NCBI GenBank assembly: GCA_900753715.1
Contig: CAAEAE010000129.1
Coordinates: 1 to 17,821 of the forward strand
DNA length: 17,821 bases
Reading direction: 5' to 3'
DNA from: an uncultured Roseburia sp.
GTDB lineage: Bacteria > Bacillota_A > Clostridia > Lachnospirales > Lachnospiraceae
This document shows, in pieces, positions 13,509 through 17,821 of this stretch (position 1 is its first letter; every line of letters starts with the position of its first letter). The notes beneath the pieces were generated by a model, which was given only the letters and a program-made list of their open reading frames with translations, did not search any database and was not told where the DNA came from. A program made the translations under genes and the position numbers.

Positions 13509-14519
13509 ATGGACAAATTAGTGATTCCGAAAAATTATCATTCTGAACTGAATTTGCACGATACGCAGATTGCCATCAAGGTTGTAAAAGACTTTTTCCA
13601 GAATCTGCTTGCACTGCGGCTTAATTTAACCCGTGTATCCGCTCCGCTTTTTGTCGACCCGGCATCCGGCTTAAACGACAACTTAAACGGTGTAGAACGC
13701 GCGGTCAGCTTCGATATCAAAGAGCAGAACGGCCGTAACGCCGAGGTTGTACAGTCTCTTGCCAAGTGGAAGCGCTACGCGTTAAAGAAATACGGTTTTT
13801 CCTGTGATGAGGGATTATACACCGATATGAATGCGATTCGCCGCGACGAGGAGACCGACAACATCCACTCCATCTTTGTGGACCAGTGGGACTGGGAAAA
13901 AATCATCCGCAAGGAAGACCGCACGCTTGAGAAATTAAAAGAAACGGTACGCACTGTCTACAAATGTCTTTTAAAGACCGAGAAATATATGTCTATCCAG
14001 TACGATTATATCGAGGAAATCCTGCCGCATGATATCTTCTTTATCACGACCCAGGAATTAGAGGAGATGTTCCCGGACTATACACCAAAGGAACGTGAAT
14101 ACTACATCACCAAGACAAAGGGCGCTGTCTGCATCATGAAAATCGGTGATGTTTTAGAAAACGGCAAACCACATGACGGCCGTGCACCGGACTACGATGA
14201 CTGGTCTTTAAATGCGGACATTTTAGTTTACTATCCGGTACTTGATATCGCATTAGAGCTTTCTTCCATGGGAATCCGTGTTGACAAAAAGGCAATGCTC
14301 TCCCAGTTAAAGAAGGCTGGCTGTGAGGAGCGCGCAAAGCTTCCGTTCCAGCAGGCAATTATCAACGAGGAACTTCCGTTTACCATCGGCGGCGGAATCG
14401 GTCAGTCCCGTATCTGTATGTTCTTCCTGCGCAAGGCGCATATCGGAGAGGTTCAGTGTTCGCTCTGGCCGGACGAAATGGTTGCTGCATGTGAGAAAAA
14501 CGGCATCCAATTATTATAG
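13509..14519 (+). CDS. asnA: Aspartate-ammonia ligase (asparagine synthetase A)
   Basis: A 336-residue enzyme that makes asparagine from aspartate, ammonia and ATP in the cytosol (EC 6.3.1.1); the family is about 330 residues and resembles class II aminoacyl-tRNA synthetases. Diagnostic stretches are DNLNGVERAVSFDI (57-70), VQSLAKWKRYAL (81-92), EGLYTDMNAIRRDE (101-114), FVDQWDWEK (123-131), RAPDYDDW (225-232), LSSMGIRVD (251-259) and TIGGGIGQSRICM (292-304), matching E. coli AsnA closely over the whole length. It has its own promoter and ribosome binding site and is followed by a strong terminator, so it is a single-gene unit. Its promoter lies between it and the divergent glycosylase operon. 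Confidence 0.98.
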   Translation: MDKLVIPKNYHSELNLHDTQIAIKVVKDFFQNLLALRLNLTRVSAPLFVDPASGLNDNLNGVERAVSFDIKEQNGRNAEVVQSLAKWKRYALKKYGFSCDEGLYTDMNAIRRDEETDNIHSIFVDQWDWEKIIRKEDRTLEKLKETVRTVYKCLLKTEKYMSIQYDYIEEILPHDIFFITTQELEEMFPDYTPKEREYYITKTKGAVCIMKIGDVLENGKPHDGRAPDYDDWSLNADILVYYPVLDIALELSSMGIRVDKKAMLSQLKKAGCEERAKLPFQQAIINEELPFTIGGGIGQSRICMFFLRKAHIGEVQCSLWPDEMVAACEKNGIQLL

Positions 14520-14520
14520 C

Positions 14521-14561
14521 AAAAAAGCAGGTTTCCAGAATTTCTGAAAACCTGCTTTTTT
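14521..14561. terminator. Bidirectional Rho-independent terminator between asnA and aguB
   Basis: A near-perfect inverted repeat: AAAAAAGCAGGTTT (14521-14534) pairs with its complement at 14548-14561, and CAGAA pairs with TTCTG inside, with one C/A mismatch. The A6 and T6 ends give a T run after the stem on both strands, so it can end asnA (stop at 14519) and the convergent aguB (stop at 14565). Confidence 0.93.
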
Positions 14562-14564
14562 CCG

Positions 14565-15443
14565 CTATTCCGTGATTTTGTGGTAACACTCCGGTCTTCT
14601 GTCCCGGAACAATCCCCACTCCAAGCGTTTCTGCTGCAACTCATCGAGGTCAAAGCTCTGCATTAAAATCTCCTCTTTGTCCCGCGCCGCAGTCTCTAAA
14701 AGTTCTCCCGTCTCATCTGCTACAAAGGATGAACCGTAAAAGTTCAGAGACGAACTCTGTCCACCGTTTTCTGCCGAAGGCTCCACTGTCTCCACTCCGA
14801 TGCGGTTTGACGCTATCACCGGTATCAGATTGGAAGCCGCATGTCCCTGCATACATCTGCGCCAGTGCGGCATGCTGTCACACTCCAAAATCGGCTCTGA
14901 ACCGATTGCCGTCGGATAAAAAAGAAGTTCTGCGCCCTCTAATGCCATACAGCGCGCGGTCTCCGGAAACCACTGGTCCCAGCAGATTCCCACCCCGATG
15001 GTGCCAAACCTTGTCCGGAATACCTGAAAGCCGCTGTCTCCCGGTGTAAAATAGAATTTTTCCTGATAATAATGGTCATCCGGGATATGCGTCTTGCGGT
15101 AAACGCCAAGGATTTTTCCGTCCGCATCAATACAGGCAATGGAATTATACAGATTATTGACGTCCTTCTCATAAAAACTGATAGGCAGTACCACTCCAAG
15201 CTCCTTCGCTAAGCGAATTCCCATCTGTACCGCTGCATTTACATTTGTCTCCTCTGCATACCGGTAAAACTCATAGCATCTCTGCTGACAGAAATATTCC
15301 CGCTCAAACAGCTCCGGCAGAAGAATCACATTTGCCCCTGCTTCCGCGGCTTTGCGTACCATTTTCTCCGCTTTCTTTAAATTTGCCTGTCTGTCCTTTT
15401 CACAGCGCATCTGCACTGCCGCCACCGTTATCTTTCTCATCAT
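14565..15443 (-). CDS. aguB: N-carbamoylputrescine amidase
   Basis: A 292-residue nitrilase-superfamily enzyme that hydrolyses N-carbamoylputrescine to putrescine, CO2 and ammonia (EC 3.5.1.53). The catalytic triad is E44 (LLPELF), K117 (YRKTHIP) and C154 (GICWDQWFPE). KTHIPDDHYYQEKFYFTPGDSGF and the PHWRRCMQGHAASN stretch are typical of AguB rather than of other nitrilases. The first ATG overlaps the aguA stop by four bases. A second ATG immediately after it (15440) is better placed for the AGAGG ribosome binding site and gives the MRKITVAAVQM start seen in relatives, so the true start may be one codon later. It is the last gene of the polyamine operon and ends at the strong terminator. Confidence 0.96.
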   Translation of the reverse strand: MMRKITVAAVQMRCEKDRQANLKKAEKMVRKAAEAGANVILLPELFEREYFCQQRCYEFYRYAEETNVNAAVQMGIRLAKELGVVLPISFYEKDVNNLYNSIACIDADGKILGVYRKTHIPDDHYYQEKFYFTPGDSGFQVFRTRFGTIGVGICWDQWFPETARCMALEGAELLFYPTAIGSEPILECDSMPHWRRCMQGHAASNLIPVIASNRIGVETVEPSAENGGQSSSLNFYGSSFVADETGELLETAARDKEEILMQSFDLDELQQKRLEWGLFRDRRPECYHKITE

Positions 15444-16624
15444 TTTCCTCTATTCTTTCCGCAGTTTCCTGCCGGAATCTGCTGGGTGATACAGTGAATG
15501 TTGCCGCCGCCCACCAAAATATCCCTTGCATACACAGAAATCACTTTCCTCTCCGGGCAGAGCTCTTGCATCATCTGCGCCGCCCGCCTGTCACTTGCTT
15601 CATTTTCTCCGCCAAACGCCGGCATAACAACCGCTCCGTTGGAAAAATAAAAATTGACATAGGAAGCTGCTAAGCGTTCTCCCGCCTCTCTCTCATCCTC
15701 TCCGGCTTCAAACGTATAACCCTCTAATTCTTTCTCTGTAATGCAGACCGGAATGTCGGGAATCGGAAGCTTGTGCACGATAAGCTTTCTCCCCTTCGCG
15801 TCACATTCCTGCTCCAAATAGGACAGGCACGCCATTGAGAGTGCATATTGTGGGTCGTTTTTGTTGTCTGTCCATGCAAGCACGACCTCTCCCGGCCGTA
15901 TAAATGCACAGATATTATCCACATGTTCATTCGTTTCATCCTGGTAGATACCTCTCGGAAGCCATAAGATTTTCCGTGCCCCAAGATATTTCTTTAATCT
16001 GGATTCAATTTCTTCTTTCGACAGTTCCGGATTTCTCCCAGCACTGAGCAGACAGGCTTCCGTTACCATCACGGTTCCTTCCCCATCGCTGTGAATGGAG
16101 CCGCCCTCCAACACAAACGGCGACGCATCATACATTGGAAAGTCATAACGGCTTGCAAAAAGCTGTGCAAACGCATCATCTTTTTCCCAGGAAGCATACA
16201 GTCCATCCACTTCTCCGCCCCATGCGTTAAAGCGCCAGTTGACCGCCCGCACTTCCTTCCCGTCTGTCACGAAGGTCGGCGCAACGTCTCTCGCCCACGC
16301 ATCGTCTGTCTCCGCCGGAAAAATCCGTACATTTTTCTGCCACTCATTATCTGCCTCAGACAGTTCTGCACCAAGCAGCATCTCTTTTGCGGAGGCAATG
16401 CTTCTCTCTCCTGCCGCCACATAAACCGTCTCGCTCTCTGCAATGGCAGCAATGACTTCCCGGAATGCCCTTCTCGCCGCCTTCGCTTCATAAATCCACG
16501 AACCGGGACGCTCCGGCCAGATTAAGATACATCCCTGATGGGGCGCAAACTCTGCCGGCATGAAAAATCCATCCGCAAGCGGTGTCTTTTCTGTTATTGT
16601 GTAAAATCCCTGCTTTTCTGCCAT
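15440..16624 (-). CDS. aguA: Agmatine deiminase
   Basis: A 394-residue guanidino-group hydrolase (EC 3.5.3.12) that turns agmatine into N-carbamoylputrescine and ammonia. Family landmarks are DDAWARDVAPTF (108-119), NWRFNAWGG (129-137), LEGGSIHSDG (172-181), ETNEHVDN (230-237, with H234 and D236) and the C-terminal GGGNIHCITQQ, where C378 is the nucleophile. It is slightly longer than typical members (around 365-385). Only three bases separate it from nspC upstream, and its own ribosome binding site is weak and distant, so it is probably translated by coupling. It overlaps aguB by four bases. Confidence 0.97.
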   Translation of the reverse strand: MAEKQGFYTITEKTPLADGFFMPAEFAPHQGCILIWPERPGSWIYEAKAARRAFREVIAAIAESETVYVAAGERSIASAKEMLLGAELSEADNEWQKNVRIFPAETDDAWARDVAPTFVTDGKEVRAVNWRFNAWGGEVDGLYASWEKDDAFAQLFASRYDFPMYDASPFVLEGGSIHSDGEGTVMVTEACLLSAGRNPELSKEEIESRLKKYLGARKILWLPRGIYQDETNEHVDNICAFIRPGEVVLAWTDNKNDPQYALSMACLSYLEQECDAKGRKLIVHKLPIPDIPVCITEKELEGYTFEAGEDEREAGERLAASYVNFYFSNGAVVMPAFGGENEASDRRAAQMMQELCPERKVISVYARDILVGGGNIHCITQQIPAGNCGKNRGK

Positions 16625-16627
16625 ATC

Positions 16628-17788
16628 TTATGATAATCTTCCTTTAAAATCTTCGTAGCCAAATCTCTTGATTAGTTTTGTCGTTTTATCTTCCTGCAAC
16701 AGCACAATATCCGGCAGTGGAATCCCATTAAACGTATTGTTTTTTACCATGGAATAAATCGCCATATCCTCGAAAATCAGCCGATCTCCCACCTGAATCT
16801 TGTGCTCAAAGCTGTAATCACCAATCACATCTCCCGCCAGACAGGTCATCGAGGAAAGCCGGTATGTATAGGGCTTCTCCCCTGCCTCATAGCCGTCCTT
16901 TAACGGCGGGCGGTACGGCATCTCAAGCACATCCGGCATATGACATGCCGCGGAAGCATCGAGAATCAGGATGTCCAAATCATTGTGCACGATATCAAGC
17001 ACTTCCGTCACAAGATAACCCGCATTTAAGGCAATCGCCTCTCCCGGCTCCAGATAGACCGTAACACCATAGGTATCTTTTATCCTGCAAATCAGTTCTT
17101 TTAACGCCTTCCTGTCATAGTCGGCTCTTGTGATATGGTGTCCGCCACCGAGATTTAACCACTTTATCTGGGACAGATACGTACCAAATTTCTGCTCAAA
17201 TGCCTCAAATGTGGTCATTAAATCATCCGCATTCTGCTCACAGAGCGTGTGAAAATGAAGCCCTTCCACATCCTCCGGCAAGCGTCCCTCAAATGCTTTG
17301 TCAAAAAGCGCCTTTGTCACACCAAGCCTGGAGCCCTTTGCGCACGGGTCATAGATGGCGTGGTCCCCCTGCGTGGAACACTCCGGGTTCACACGGATTC
17401 CGATGCTGCAATGCACACCGCCCGTTTTCGACTGATTGTACCGCGCCACCGTCTCCCGGTGTCTCTCATACTGTGCCACGGAATTAAACACGATGTGGTC
17501 ACAGATTTGCACCAGCTCTGGCATATCCGCATCCTTAAATGCCGGCGCAAAGACATGGTTTTCTTTTCCCATCTCTTCCCTGCCAAGCCTCGCCTCATAC
17601 AGTCCGCTTGCCGTTGTTCCGCTTATATACTGCCCAATGAACGGGTAAAGTGCAAATGCCGAAAATGCTTTCTGTGCGAGCAGGATATGACATCCCGTCT
17701 CCTGCTCGATTTCGTGCAATATTCTTAAATTGTCTTTTAATTTCTTTTCATCAATTACATAGCATGGGGTCTGTAATGTTTCAAACAT
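16628..17788 (-). CDS. nspC: Carboxynorspermidine/carboxyspermidine decarboxylase
   Basis: A 386-residue fold-type III PLP decarboxylase that removes CO2 from carboxyspermidine (or carboxynorspermidine) to give spermidine (or norspermidine). PLP binds K40 in LLAQKAFSAF. Further landmarks are GLHFHTLCEQ (176-185), LGGGHHITR (213-221), the phosphate-side EPGEA (247-251), C316 in MTCLAGD and YSMVKNNTFNG (345-355), all in the order expected for NspC rather than for lysA or ornithine decarboxylases. The ribosome binding site GGAG lies seven bases upstream. Next to aguA and aguB, which supply putrescine, the natural product is most likely spermidine (inference). Confidence 0.96.
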   Translation of the reverse strand: MFETLQTPCYVIDEKKLKDNLRILHEIEQETGCHILLAQKAFSAFALYPFIGQYISGTTASGLYEARLGREEMGKENHVFAPAFKDADMPELVQICDHIVFNSVAQYERHRETVARYNQSKTGGVHCSIGIRVNPECSTQGDHAIYDPCAKGSRLGVTKALFDKAFEGRLPEDVEGLHFHTLCEQNADDLMTTFEAFEQKFGTYLSQIKWLNLGGGHHITRADYDRKALKELICRIKDTYGVTVYLEPGEAIALNAGYLVTEVLDIVHNDLDILILDASAACHMPDVLEMPYRPPLKDGYEAGEKPYTYRLSSMTCLAGDVIGDYSFEHKIQVGDRLIFEDMAIYSMVKNNTFNGIPLPDIVLLQEDKTTKLIKRFGYEDFKGRLS

Positions 17789-17792
17789 CGCA

Positions 17793-17821
17793 TTACTCCA
17801 CCGTCTGCGGGTGCTCTTCCA
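17793..17821 (-). CDS. C-terminal tail of a probable carboxynorspermidine/carboxyspermidine dehydrogenase (partial)
   Basis: The last bases of the window hold an open frame ending EEHPQTVE and a TAA at 17795-17793, four bases before the nspC ATG, with the nspC ribosome binding site lying across the end of this frame. Eight residues are too few for homology. The identity (saccharopine-dehydrogenase-like partner of nspC) is inferred only from the usual gene order. Confidence 0.4.

Overview
The window reads as chromosomal DNA of an anaerobic gut-type Firmicute, most likely Lachnospiraceae (inference). The reasons are strong AGGAGG-type ribosome binding sites, tightly packed operons, moderate GC by eye, an Rpn/YhgA-like nuclease of the kind frequent in that family, and a putrescine-to-spermidine route through carboxyspermidine. 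No tRNA, rRNA, CRISPR array or intact insertion sequence was seen.

Left end (1-3150): a partial Rpn-type PD-(D/E)XK nuclease gene (minus) is followed by a hairpin-rich 240-base gap and a lipoprotein with a Thr/Glu/Gln-rich stalk (minus). A divergent MATE exporter gene (plus) is broken near its 3' end by an apparent one-base loss in a T tract. The lipoprotein and MATE promoters appear to overlap.

Centre (3177-13319): eight minus-strand genes are packed with gaps of 0-30 bases or 4-base overlaps and look like one operon. In transcription order they are a deoxyinosine/uracil-type DNA glycosylase, a four-helix membrane protein, a class I aminotransferase, a VanH-like D-2-hydroxyacid dehydrogenase, a MATE exporter, a HelD-like helicase, an aminoglycoside-phosphotransferase-fold protein that lacks its catalytic centre, and an ABC-F ATPase. 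The HelD-like protein is the most unusual item. Its C-terminus carries, after a Pro-rich repeat linker, about 210 residues that resemble the N-terminal beta-sandwich of GH31 glycosidases, with no glycosidase barrel.

Right end (13430-17821): asnA (plus) has a near-consensus promoter and a short leader with two mutually exclusive hairpins, one of which would mask the ribosome binding site. A bidirectional terminator separates it from a convergent polyamine operon (minus): the tail of a probable carboxynorspermidine/carboxyspermidine dehydrogenase, nspC, aguA and aguB. Together these would turn agmatine into N-carbamoylputrescine, putrescine, carboxyspermidine and spermidine. The arginine decarboxylase that would make agmatine is not in the window.
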